64,000 nucleotides of DNA from Mariprofundaceae bacterium (GTDB lineage: Bacteria; Pseudomonadota; Zetaproteobacteria; Mariprofundales; Mariprofundaceae), in NCBI GenBank assembly GCA_021772895.1, contig JAJFLC010000015.1, positions 62,001 through 126,000 on the forward strand, written 5' to 3'. The position numbers and the translations under genes were made by a program. Each line of letters begins with the position of its first letter. Within the stretch, counting starts at the first letter, position 1. Positions 50,470-58,388 of the stretch are shown here, in pieces. The notes under the pieces were generated by a model. That model had not been told where the DNA came from and did not search any database. It was given only the letters and a program-made list of their open reading frames with translations.

Positions 50470-50552
50470 AATATATAATTCAACCGCATCTACTTTCAAA
50501 CCTCTGCTTTATCCTTCCATAGACAGCAATTAAGTATTATGTCCCCAGAATT
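50455..50552. mobile_element. 98-bp MITE-like palindromic element, copy 1
   Basis: Identical over 98 bases to the copy at 51236-51333. Ends GGGGACATAATATATAATT (50462-50480) and AATTAAGTATTATGTCCCC (50528-50546) are inverted repeats, 17 of 19 matching. This is the layout of non-autonomous elements mobilised by IS200-like/RAYT tyrosine transposases. No transposase is in the window. It covers the start region of the ICMT-like gene. Confidence 0.75.
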
Positions 50553-50585
50553 TCGGTTTGAAGCTGTGTAGTTCTCATTACGATC

Positions 50586-50648
50586 CTCTAACGACTTAGG
50601 TAAGATGCGCGCGACTTTTTCGCATCGTACTTGGCCTGCTTGTTATAT
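50586..50648 (-). repeat. attC-like recombination site
   Basis: On the minus strand, ATATAAC (50648-50642) opens and GTTAGAG (50592-50586) closes a 63-base site. Inside, GTACGATGCG pairs with CGCATCTTAC (one mismatch) around a short loop. It lies 22 bases after the stop of the unknown membrane gene at 50671 and before the element-disrupted start of the next cassette. Confidence 0.65.
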
Positions 50649-50670
50649 GCTATTTTCATATTCTCTTTTA

Positions 50671-51171
50671 TCAAAAAATTCTATTGTATACATAAACAGT
50701 ATGTGAGACATGAAATATTGAAAAGGCTATTGAAGGTAATATGAAATGCCACTTTGAATAGACCAATTTGAAATAATAGGATTCTACCAACAGACTTAGA
50801 CCTATTAGCCATATAATTGGAGTATATGCCGGTGCAGTAAATCCCAGAACACTATTGCTCCAGCCAGAATTTGGTGCATAAATAAGCATTAACCAGGATG
50901 AAAAATAAAGCGCAACGCCTAAAGAAAAAGTAATCACCCCTTTTCTTTCGAAAGATGATGATATATTGAGTCGGAAAAACAATGGCAGAAGAAAAATAAT
51001 TGATCGGAATATATTTTCCCCAATGATAATGGCAAAAGGAATATCGCTATTAAATGATTTTGGATTAAATGCTGGAGGTAACTTTGAAGTTAAGAAAATA
51101 TTCCAAATAAAAATCGGCAATAATGCTATGTAACCATTTGTTAATATTTTCCGTAAACGATCCATCTCCAT
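50671..51171 (-). CDS. Unknown integral membrane protein, cassette gene
   Basis: A 166-residue protein with about five hydrophobic helices, no signal motif and no family I recognise. The C-terminus is aromatic (ESYYFKLVYSKWHFILPSIAFSIFHVSH). AGGTAG lies upstream of the ATG. Strongly AT-rich relative to the flanking core genes, consistent with foreign origin. Followed by an attC-like site. Confidence 0.65.
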   Translation of the reverse strand: MEMDRLRKILTNGYIALLPIFIWNIFLTSKLPPAFNPKSFNSDIPFAIIIGENIFRSIIFLLPLFFRLNISSSFERKGVITFSLGVALYFSSWLMLIYAPNSGWSNSVLGFTAPAYTPIIWLIGLSLLVESYYFKLVYSKWHFILPSIAFSIFHVSHTVYVYNRIF

Positions 51172-51194
51172 GTATGTCTACCTATTTATCCTAC

Positions 51195-51212
51195 ACATAA
51201 CCCGTGTTACAT
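51195..51212 (-). repeat. Collapsed att-like remnant
   Basis: ACATAAC-CCGT-GTTACAT: the two end heptamers expected of an attC lie only 4 bases apart, as if the central arms had been lost. It sits just upstream of the cassette gene at 51171. Short, so tentative. Confidence 0.3.
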
Positions 51213-51215
51213 GCC

Positions 51216-51251
51216 CGAAGTTCCGGGGACATACGAAGTTCCGGGGACATA
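51216..51251. repeat. 18-bp tandem duplication of the MITE end
   Basis: CGAAGTTCCGGGGACATA occurs twice in tandem (about 51217-51234 and 51235-51252), the second copy being the true left end of element copy 2. It looks like a partial duplicate or abortive insertion of the element end. Confidence 0.55.
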
Positions 51252-51333
51252 ATATATAATTCAACCGCATCTACTTTCAAACCTCTGCTTTATCCTTCCA
51301 TAGACAGCAATTAAGTATTATGTCCCCAGAATT
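51236..51333. mobile_element. 98-bp MITE-like palindromic element, copy 2
   Basis: Base-for-base identical to copy 1 at 50455-50552 and in the same orientation. Here it lies between the attI-like core and the first cassette gene. The identity implies recent movement or gene conversion. Confidence 0.75.
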
Positions 51334-51371
51334 CGTAGCTAATGTCGTGCTTCCATAGTGCATTTTTTTGT

Positions 51372-51378
51372 GCCTAAC
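51372..51378 (-). other. attI-like core site
   Basis: GCCTAAC, i.e. GTTAGGC on the minus strand, a perfect GTTRRRY crossover core, 109 bases upstream of the intI remnant's ATG and pointing toward the minus-strand cassettes. Position and orientation are as expected for attI; the wider attI accessory sequence was not identifiable. Confidence 0.45.
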
Positions 51379-51486
51379 TAACACAATATGAGTCACTGAT
51401 TTTCCACATATTATGCTCCTATAGGTGGACATATTTTCCATCATATTGCATATATTAAGGCTTAAAGGTGGACTTGAAAATACAAT

Positions 51487-51607
51487 GCCTAGCTATTCGA
51501 ATCAGGTCAATAAAACACCATTATACCGCCCTCAAGCTACGCGTTTGATGGAGCAGGTTAGTGAAGTCATGCGCTATCATCAGGATGATATTTACATCTA
51601 TTCTTAA
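51487..51607 (+). pseudogene. Truncated integron integrase (intI) N-terminus
   Basis: Only about 40 codons remain. NKTPLYRPQATRLMEQVSEVMRYH matches the opening of IntI tyrosine recombinases (which read on with HYxxRTExxYxxWIxxFIxFH). After RYH the sequence becomes QDDIYIYS and stops, so the catalytic R...H-R-Y domain, about 280 residues, is gone. It is divergent from the cassette genes, as intI normally is. ATG 51487 is the likely start; the frame is open to 51425. The break lies at the junction with the DUF6159-like gene. Confidence 0.65.
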
Positions 51608-51613
51608 ACATCG

Positions 51614-52543
51614 TTATGGCCATGGACGAGGTTCATTTCCTTGCTCGAAAGAACCGAGAGAATTTTGTAGCTTTTTCACATCAATATCTGAATCCATATC
51701 ATGACCTGTTGCGCATGCATAAAGCAACGTTGAATAAATTGTACTAAGGGTGCTGGTTAATAAAATGACAAGCAAAGAAGGTACGGTAATAACAGCGAAG
51801 AAAATAGTATGATAGAAGTCAGTAAGGTTATCTGGCATTAGCTCCTTTGATATCCAAGCAATAAATAGTATTGGAATCATCAAAAGAAACCCAATCAATG
51901 CAAATGAAATATTGCCGCCAATAATTTCGCCCCAAGTTGATTTAAAGATTTGAAAGGACTTTTTCATTGCATTGATTGGGCCTACCCCCTCAACGACTAC
52001 TGTTGGTAGCACAAAATAAGCAATAAGTGACCATGTAGTTCCTAGAAATGCAGAAACGGTTTCTCCGAATCGATTTCCCATTTTTTCAATCACTCTCAAT
52101 AGCAAACCAAATATAGCAGAAATAAATGCCCATCCTATAATTTGAGGCAATCTTGTCACAGCCAGAGAAATTCCAGTTGAAAATGATGCTTTTTCACCCG
52201 TAATTATTATTAGTGTACTTGAAACCAGCCCTGCATTGAAAAAGATAATGATAAAGTAACTTAGGAAATAGTATAAAAACAGAAGTATTCCAATCATAAT
52301 CTCTTTATTACTATTTCGCTCATTTTCAAAAACCTGGAACCAATCAGGCTCCAGAAAAGGTATCACAAAGCTGGCAATCAGTATAAGCATTACTATGGAT
52401 GATACTATTGGGAAAAATACAAGTTCCTTATGATCTTTTAGAAACGAATAACTCAACTTGGTCATTTCCCAACTTCTGGAAATAGTGCCTCGCAACTGAC
52501 TTAAGAAGCTCTCAGATTCTGGCATTTTTCTTTCTACAACCAA
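51614..52543 (-). CDS. DUF6159-like polytopic membrane protein
   Basis: A 309-residue membrane protein with six or more hydrophobic helices and the segment PTVVVEGVGPINAMKKSFQIFKSTWGEIIGGN, typical of the membrane family annotated DUF6159 (related to glycerophosphodiester-phosphodiesterase membrane domains). Function unknown. TTG 52543 has GGAG about 7 bases upstream; ATG 52525 is the alternative. Its stop overlaps CCATAAC and a GTTATG core lies upstream, so it may itself be a captured cassette whose insertion or rearrangement removed the rest of intI. Confidence 0.68.
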   Translation of the reverse strand: MVVERKMPESESFLSQLRGTISRSWEMTKLSYSFLKDHKELVFFPIVSSIVMLILIASFVIPFLEPDWFQVFENERNSNKEIMIGILLFLYYFLSYFIIIFFNAGLVSSTLIIITGEKASFSTGISLAVTRLPQIIGWAFISAIFGLLLRVIEKMGNRFGETVSAFLGTTWSLIAYFVLPTVVVEGVGPINAMKKSFQIFKSTWGEIIGGNISFALIGFLLMIPILFIAWISKELMPDNLTDFYHTIFFAVITVPSLLVILLTSTLSTIYSTLLYACATGHDMDSDIDVKKLQNSLGSFEQGNEPRPWP

Positions 52544-52576
52544 TATACAGCTCCTTTAGAAAAACTTAGATATTCC

Positions 52577-52612
52577 GAGGGCATAACACTTGATTTGATT
52601 CATAACGCCCTC
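52577..52612. repeat. Short inverted repeat with paired GTTATG cores
   Basis: GAGGGC (52577-52582) pairs with GCCCTC (52607-52612) around 24 bases that contain ATAAC twice, i.e. two GTTATG cores on the minus strand. It lies between the thiO stop and the DUF6159-like gene. It could be a weak terminator or the remains of an att site. Confidence 0.35.
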
Positions 52613-52624
52613 TCTAGCCTGAGC

Positions 52625-53767
52625 TTAAACAACCTTTTCAGGAAAACCAACTTTGGGAGAATTGAGTAGAGGGCGATCTACGGCGAAAGTAGAGAGGTCG
52701 ATAGATGGCTTCTCTCCTGTCATCCACTGGCTCATAATTTTTGCTGTGATTGGTGCCAACGCCACCCCATTGCGATAATGGCCTGATGCCACCCAAAGGC
52801 CCGGAATAGATGCAACAGAGCCAAGATATGGCATACCATCCGGGCTGCCCGGTCTGAATCCCATCCATTGTTTTTCTATTTCACAATTTTTTAAACCCGG
52901 TGCGATTCGAACCATGGATGCCATCAAGTTTTCAATCACATTATCAGTATTGCCACGCTCAAAACCAACAAATTCCATACTAGCCCCAACAAGCACCCGC
53001 CCATCTGCTCTTGGCACAAAATAGGCATCATCGTGTTTAATAATCGATCGCATCAAACCCGGCTTACCTTTCAGCAAAACAATCTGCCCTTTCACGGGTG
53101 CAACAGGTAGTGCAAAACCCATTTGTTGCGCAAGTTCCCCACTCCAGCTACCGCCCGCCAATAACACCTGATCTGCAACAACTTTACGCCCATCAATACA
53201 ACACAACCCGGAAACCCGGCCTTGATCTGTCAATAACGCACTGACTTCGGCATGTTCAAGCATGCTCACGCCAAGCTGTTTCATCCAGACGTTCACCGCT
53301 TTTAACAACCTTGGATTACGTAGTTGACAGACTTCCGGCCAAAGAAGTGATTTGCGAACACCCTCTGCAATGGTCGGTTCATGTTTCAAGGTTTGTATTG
53401 CATTCAATTGCTGCACGTCCCAATCAAAACGCTCAGACCAATCCATGGCTGACTGCCAGTGATCGACTTTATCATCATCAAAAAAAGGAATCAGTAACCC
53501 GGACTTTTTCCATTCAATCGAAATGCCTGTTTTCGCTTCGATCTCTATCTGAAAATCGGGATACATCGCCAGACTTTCATTCATGAGGTGGGTAAAAGCA
53601 TCAGGATACAGCCAGGGATGGATTGGACATAAAATGCCGGCACCTGCCCAGGAAGCTTCTTTACCCGTTTCACCGCGTTCAATCACGGTCACATCAACGC
53701 CAAGTTGTTTCAAATGGCAGGCTGTCAAACAACCAATAATTCCGCCGCCAATCACTGCCACACGCAT
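52625..53767 (-). CDS. thiO: Glycine oxidase ThiO
   Basis: FAD-dependent deaminating oxidase that supplies dehydroglycine (iminoacetate) for the thiazole of thiamine. The Rossmann motif AVIGGGIIGCLTACHLKQ at the N-terminus, EASWAGAGIL, and the C-terminal block PDGMPYLGSVASIPGLWVASGHYRNGV match ThiO/DadA-type oxidases. Length 380 fits. AGGAG lies 8 bases before the start. No other thi genes or THI box are adjacent. Another D-amino-acid oxidase activity is possible. Confidence 0.88.
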   Translation of the reverse strand: MRVAVIGGGIIGCLTACHLKQLGVDVTVIERGETGKEASWAGAGILCPIHPWLYPDAFTHLMNESLAMYPDFQIEIEAKTGISIEWKKSGLLIPFFDDDKVDHWQSAMDWSERFDWDVQQLNAIQTLKHEPTIAEGVRKSLLWPEVCQLRNPRLLKAVNVWMKQLGVSMLEHAEVSALLTDQGRVSGLCCIDGRKVVADQVLLAGGSWSGELAQQMGFALPVAPVKGQIVLLKGKPGLMRSIIKHDDAYFVPRADGRVLVGASMEFVGFERGNTDNVIENLMASMVRIAPGLKNCEIEKQWMGFRPGSPDGMPYLGSVASIPGLWVASGHYRNGVALAPITAKIMSQWMTGEKPSIDLSTFAVDRPLLNSPKVGFPEKVV

Positions 53768-53843
53768 GATTCAACTCCTGTACTTGCCGAAGGCACTATC
53801 ATCCCCATACCATGGCGCCATGCAAGCTTTCAAAGGAACAAAA

Positions 53844-54809
53844 ATGTCGACAACCGAGGCCTATCGCTTTTGCACAGGTATCGCACAAAAACATTATGAA
53901 AACTTCCCGACTGCATCGCATATCATTCAAAAAAAGCTTCGCCCTGCGGTCGCTGCTATTTATGCCTTTGCCCGCGCTGCGGACGATATGGCAGATGAAG
54001 GTGATTTACCTGCTTCCAAACGTCTGAAACAGATTGATGCATGGGAAAATTTACTGGAACGCTGTGTCGAAGAGGACTTGAACCAGCCGGTATTTCTGGC
54101 ACTTGGTGACGCAATCAAAACGTTCGACCTTCCGATCGAGCAACTACACAATTTACTCATTGCTTTCAGAATGGATGTAAGCATCCATGCCTACGCCACA
54201 GTGGATGAACTGATGTTTTACTGTAAACACTCTGCCAACCCTGTCGGGCGTCTGATGCTTGCCTTGCATGGGGTTTCCGGCCCTGTAGTGGAACGTTACT
54301 CCGATGCCATATGCACGGCCCTTCAACTGACCAATTTCTGGCAAGACCTGAAAATCGATATCCCAAATGGCCGCTGCTATTTGACCGAGGAGTGGCTAAA
54401 AGCTGCGGGACTCACCAGCAATGAAGTATTGAAAAACGTTATCCATTCAAAAGAGAGCTCAGATGAAACATCTGAGACAACATCTGAACAATCACCTGAA
54501 ACATTATCTGAGCCATTCGCAAAACTATCATCGGAACAATTACGGCCTGCATTGAAACTGGCTTTTGCCAAAACGGAACAACTGTACCATGAAGGTGCTA
54601 AAATATTGCCCTTATTACCCTTTCGCTTGCGCCTGCAAATCGCTGCAACACTACATGGTGGCATGGCTATCCTCCGGGCAACAACACAGTTAAATGACCC
54701 CATCAATGTGCGCCCTGCATTAACAAAATATGATTGGTACAAACTGACCGGAAATATTCTTATCGCTACGTTACGTCCCCGCAGAGCATTACAAATGGAG
54801 ATTGCATGA
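53844..54809 (+). CDS. hpnC: HpnC-type squalene/phytoene synthase family enzyme
   Basis: Acts in the three-step bacterial route to squalene, turning presqualene diphosphate into hydroxysqualene. The 321-residue protein has the two Asp-rich motifs: DDMADEGD for diphosphate/Mg binding and QLTNFWQDLKIDI with NGRCYL. The start at 53844 has AAAGGAA 6 bases upstream; the longer frame to 53583 runs antisense into thiO. A Ser/Glu/Thr-rich insertion (about 195-225) is unusual. Stop overlaps the hpnD start. Confidence 0.9.
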   Translation: MSTTEAYRFCTGIAQKHYENFPTASHIIQKKLRPAVAAIYAFARAADDMADEGDLPASKRLKQIDAWENLLERCVEEDLNQPVFLALGDAIKTFDLPIEQLHNLLIAFRMDVSIHAYATVDELMFYCKHSANPVGRLMLALHGVSGPVVERYSDAICTALQLTNFWQDLKIDIPNGRCYLTEEWLKAAGLTSNEVLKNVIHSKESSDETSETTSEQSPETLSEPFAKLSSEQLRPALKLAFAKTEQLYHEGAKILPLLPFRLRLQIAATLHGGMAILRATTQLNDPINVRPALTKYDWYKLTGNILIATLRPRRALQMEIA

Positions 54810-55699
54810 CCCCTCGTCAATATTGTGAAGAGAAAACAAGGGGCTCCGGCTCTTCTTTTTTCTATGCTTTTCTATTCCTTGAAGAAAATCAGCGGCGTGC
54901 GATGCTGGCATTGTATGCTTTTTGCAGAGAAGTGGACGATATTGCTGACGAAACCAGTGAGCAATCCATCGCCATGCAAAAGATTCTATTCTGGCGCGAA
55001 GAGCTTCAACGCGTCTTTCATGCCACACCTCAACATCCGGTGGGCAAAGAGTTGAAATGGGCAACAGAACACTTTTCACTTGATGAAGAGTTATTTGTTG
55101 AAATTTTGGATGGCATGCTGATGGATATCAGTGGCAAACCCATGATCAAAGCATCTGATTTATCATTGTATTGTTATCGTGTTGCTGGCGTTGTCGGCCT
55201 TTTATCCATTGAAATTTTTGGTTATCACTCCAGACAAGCACGGGATTTTGCCACCTCGCTCGGTGAAGCCTTGCAATTGACCAATATTCTTCGCGATTTG
55301 AAAGAAGATGCAGAGATTGGCCGCATTTACCTGCCACAGGAGATGCGTATTCGTTACAAAGTCGCTGATCAGGATTTCAAAGAAGGTAATATGAGTGAAG
55401 GTATGAAATCACTGCTTCAACATTATGCCGATAAAACTGAAGAAGCCTATGATCGAGCTATGCAGAAACTTCCGAACGAAGACAGAAAGTCGCTTCGGCC
55501 TTCGTTGCTGATGGCATCGATCTACCACGCACAATTCAGACGTTTAAAAGCATTTGAACTGAATTCATGGCAACACTCCGCACGCATATCACCGTTGCGT
55601 AAAATCTGGATTGCATGGCGTGCATGGCGCTATGAGAAGAAAGCTGAAAAAAGAGCATTAAAATCAAACAATCCAATCCCGGTTAGGTTGTCATTTTGA
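54806..55699 (+). CDS. hpnD: Presqualene diphosphate synthase HpnD
   Basis: Condenses two farnesyl diphosphates to presqualene diphosphate. The 297-residue protein carries REVDDIADE and QLTNILRDLKEDAEIGRIYLP; SSFFYAFLFLEENQRRAMLALYAFCREVDD is the usual N-terminal region. The ATG overlaps the hpnC TGA, with TGGAG 6 bases upstream; the frame open to 54734 lies inside hpnC. The C-terminus is Lys/Arg-rich, likely membrane-associating. Confidence 0.93.
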   Translation: MTPRQYCEEKTRGSGSSFFYAFLFLEENQRRAMLALYAFCREVDDIADETSEQSIAMQKILFWREELQRVFHATPQHPVGKELKWATEHFSLDEELFVEILDGMLMDISGKPMIKASDLSLYCYRVAGVVGLLSIEIFGYHSRQARDFATSLGEALQLTNILRDLKEDAEIGRIYLPQEMRIRYKVADQDFKEGNMSEGMKSLLQHYADKTEEAYDRAMQKLPNEDRKSLRPSLLMASIYHAQFRRLKAFELNSWQHSARISPLRKIWIAWRAWRYEKKAEKRALKSNNPIPVRLSF

Positions 55700-55806
55700 T
55701 TCAATTCTATTGGATTTGATAAGTTTGATGGGACTGAGTGCACTTCAATGGATTTGATTTTTTATGAACTGGTTCGGCATGAGCTAATTCGATATGAGTT
55801 GATGCA

Positions 55807-57069
55807 ATGACACCTCACCCCATTGCGATTATCGGTGGTGGTCTTACCGGGCTGACATGCGCCATTCGACTGGCTGAACAAGGTTATCAGGTCCATCTAT
55901 TTGAGGCAGCGCCAAATCTTGGTGGTCGTACAAAATCATTTTATAGTCCTGTTGTGGATCACTGGGTCGATCATGGCCCTCACTTATTGATTGGAGCTTA
56001 CCAGGCAACTCAGAAATTATTACATGATGTCGGCGCTTCATCCAACGTCACATGGCAACCTTCCCTTCATCTACCGCTCTGGGATAAACAGCGAAGTTTT
56101 TTTTCGCTTAAGCCAAAGCCATACCTCCCGTTCCCCGTTGCCCTGCTTATATCGCTCATGCAGTTGCCGACGCATGGTTTTAAAAGTGTTCGGAGCATGC
56201 TGAAAATAGCCCTAAACATGAAAAAACCACCTGCCAAATCAGTTCAGGTATGGATGGAACAGTTAAATATTTCATCAGCGCTGCAACGTGACCTGATCGA
56301 ACCTTTGTGTCTGGGTGCAATGAATGAACCGATGCATCGTGCCGATTGTAAAAGTTTTGCCCGTGTTTTAAACGAAGCTTTTGCAAATCATCACAACGCA
56401 CGCCTTGGCTGGTTTAATCAACCGATATCTCAAGCTTTCATTGACCCATTAAAAAGTCATCTCAAAAATCTTGGCATCTCAATATTTACTTCAACCACCA
56501 TTCGTGACATTGAGCAAAACAATGGCATTTGCACTTTAAACACAGGAACATCTCAAACCAAACCTTATTCAACAGCCATCATTGCATTGCCAGCCTATGC
56601 CCGAAATCGTTTATTAGGCATCAGACAAGACGTCAAAACAGAAGCCATTACCAATGTTCATTTGTGGTTTGAAACAGACATCACACTGCCCCAAGCACTG
56701 ATTGGCAGCATCGGCACATACAGCCAGTGGTTTTTTGATGTATCCTCTCAAACAGGACAAAAGGGATTATCACATATTTGCGCAGTCATCAGCGCTGAAA
56801 CACCTATAAATCGAAAACAGTCATTTAAAAAAGTATGCACTGAATTGGGAGCCTTATTGCAAATGGAATTACCCGCGCCCGTATACCATAAAATCATCTG
56901 TGAACAACGGGCAACCGTACTGACATCTTATGAAAATCAAACACTCAGTTCTGGCACAATTCTTGATGCCTCCGAAGCACCTCGCCCAGGCGATTTGCCG
57001 GCAACCATTGAATCAGCAATATTGCGCGGTGAAGAAGCTGCAAAGACCCTTTGTTTTCAACAAAAGTGA
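55807..57069 (+). CDS. hpnE: Hydroxysqualene dehydroxylase HpnE
   Basis: FAD amine-oxidase-fold enzyme that reduces hydroxysqualene to squalene. N-terminal FAD motif IAIIGGGLTGLTCAIRLAEQGYQVHLFEA followed by GGRTKSF; WVDHGPHLLIGAYQ and LWDKQR are typical of HpnE. C-terminal FAD block IESAILRGEEAAKTL. The 420 residues fit. With hpnC and hpnD it completes FPP to squalene; the squalene-hopene cyclase gene is not in this window. About 107 bp separates it from hpnD. Confidence 0.9.
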   Translation: MTPHPIAIIGGGLTGLTCAIRLAEQGYQVHLFEAAPNLGGRTKSFYSPVVDHWVDHGPHLLIGAYQATQKLLHDVGASSNVTWQPSLHLPLWDKQRSFFSLKPKPYLPFPVALLISLMQLPTHGFKSVRSMLKIALNMKKPPAKSVQVWMEQLNISSALQRDLIEPLCLGAMNEPMHRADCKSFARVLNEAFANHHNARLGWFNQPISQAFIDPLKSHLKNLGISIFTSTTIRDIEQNNGICTLNTGTSQTKPYSTAIIALPAYARNRLLGIRQDVKTEAITNVHLWFETDITLPQALIGSIGTYSQWFFDVSSQTGQKGLSHICAVISAETPINRKQSFKKVCTELGALLQMELPAPVYHKIICEQRATVLTSYENQTLSSGTILDASEAPRPGDLPATIESAILRGEEAAKTLCFQQK

Positions 57070-57219
57070 CAGGTTATCCACCGCAAAGACAATGAAAAAA
57101 GAAAGTCATGATGTTTTGACGGTTTTCACATGGGTAGCTGGAAGAAATCATCATAACCTATTGATATTAAATAAATAATTGTGGTGCCTGTTTTTTAACC
57201 ATAGTCTTGCGGCCATTCA

Positions 57220-57285
57220 TTTTGTCATATTCCTGCAACAAAACCTGTAACTTATCCACTAAGTTATCCACAGCTTCTGTGGATG
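57220..57285. repeat. 66-bp intergenic repeat with clustered DnaA-box-like sites, copy 1
   Basis: Contains TTATCCACT (57252-57260), the perfect box TTATCCACA (57264-57272) and an inverted TGTGGATGC (57279-57287), preceded by a 24-base segment TTTTGTCATATTCCTGCAAC... shared exactly with copy 2 at 59513. Another TTATCCACC lies at 57074, 178 bases ahead of the first box, and an AT-rich stretch at about 57160-57180 lies between. The 287-bp gap 57070-57356 holds no gene. Confidence 0.6.
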
Positions 57286-57356
57286 CATCTTCTAAGCCTT
57301 TATTATACAGGCATTTAGCCCTTGCAGGATAAAATTACAGGCGTAGATTTCACCAT

Positions 57357-58010
57357 ATGCGCAACCCTGAAATTCGCCACTATTCGCTTGCTGATTCGCT
57401 GATCGGACACCTCGATCAAGCGCTGAATAACATCTTTTGCAAACAGCCAACTCAGCGTCCTTATCCAGTTGAAGAATCAAACGATGATGCTGCGCTCTCA
57501 GCAGCCGAAAAGAAAAAATCTGCCGGACTCATGCGTGTCAATCATGCCGGAGAAATGGCAGCCCAAGCGCTATATCATGGACAGAGCCTGATCGCCCGCG
57601 ACCCATCACTTAAGGATCAGCTTTATCATGCCTCCGTTGAAGAAGGTGATCATCTCAACTGGTGCCGCCGCAGGCTTGATGAACTGGGTGAACGTCCTTC
57701 TGTTTTTGACCCACTCTGGTATGCAGGGTCATTCGCTATCGGTATCACTGCTGGTATAGCTGGTGATCGTTGGAACCTTGGTTTTCTTGCTGAGACAGAA
57801 AAACAGGTGGTTCGTCATCTGGATAGCCATCTTGAGCGTCTGCCTGCAAACGACAGCAAAAGCCGTACGATTGTTGAGCAGATGAAAATTGATGAACAGG
57901 GACACGCGAATCTGGCTGAGAGCCTCGGTGCGGCAGCGCTTCCACAACCAATCACAGGCCTGATGAAACTAACTTCAAAGGTAATGACCAATCTGGCGCA
58001 ACGAATTTAA
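57357..58010 (+). CDS. coq7: Demethoxyubiquinone hydroxylase
   Basis: Di-iron monooxygenase for the C6 hydroxylation in ubiquinone synthesis. The 217 residues contain the carboxylate/His ligands in RVNHAGEMAAQALYHGQ, SVEEGDHLNWC, FLAETEKQVVRHLDSHL and DEQGHANLAE. Implies ubiquinone-based aerobic respiration. Isolated between two repeat-bearing gaps. Confidence 0.94.
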   Translation: MRNPEIRHYSLADSLIGHLDQALNNIFCKQPTQRPYPVEESNDDAALSAAEKKKSAGLMRVNHAGEMAAQALYHGQSLIARDPSLKDQLYHASVEEGDHLNWCRRRLDELGERPSVFDPLWYAGSFAIGITAGIAGDRWNLGFLAETEKQVVRHLDSHLERLPANDSKSRTIVEQMKIDEQGHANLAESLGAAALPQPITGLMKLTSKVMTNLAQRI

Positions 58011-58358
58011 CGACTTCTCCCTTGTGTTTTAGTGGCTTCGAGACACATAGAATTTTCTCTATAAACGCAATTTCGATTGGCAGCCTGCAATCAAAAAAAA
58101 ACGGACGATCAAAATATTATGGTACTGGTGTAATCTATGCTTTGGGTAAGCCCGCTACTATTGAATTGCTATTGAATAAATTGGATTGATGTGCATTTAT
58201 CTTAGCTCATGCTATCAACCCTGCTCTCGAGCAGCTCTTTAAAGATGCTCTGGAAAAGGCAAAGTAGTCGTGCAGGCTATAAATGATCTGCTAAAATCAT
58301 GCATGCTAAGTATTTTATTTTGTAAGTAAGGGCAAAAGCGCGGTTTCACCTTTGCGTG

Positions 58359-58388
58359 CTGAAAAACTACATAGGCGTAGTTTTTCAG
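58359..58388. repeat. 12-bp perfect stem-loop in a decayed 0.88-kb gap
   Basis: CTGAAAAACTAC (58359-58370), loop ATAGGC, GTAGTTTTTCAG (58377-58388). It could be a bidirectional terminator or an element end. The enclosing gap 58011-58892 has no intact gene. The forward frame just after the hairpin (about 58389-58590, IPKWERLETIIRVLRCEF, then a stop) faintly resembles the middle of ISAs1-family transposases, and about 58200-58270 holds another short broken frame; both are low-confidence debris. Confidence 0.45.

Noticed and set aside
52625-53767. thiO as part of the integron cassette run
   Set aside because: Normal composition, a full-length core-metabolism enzyme with its own ribosome site, divergent from hpnC; no attC-like site at its end.
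53583-53843. N-terminal extension of hpnC
   Set aside because: Antisense to thiO, low-complexity sequence; 53844 has a good ribosome site and the family start.
57070-57356. Outright call of a replication origin
   Set aside because: DnaA-box-like sites are clustered, but two similar blocks exist and none of dnaA, dnaN, gyrB, mnmG or parAB is near; kept only as a question.
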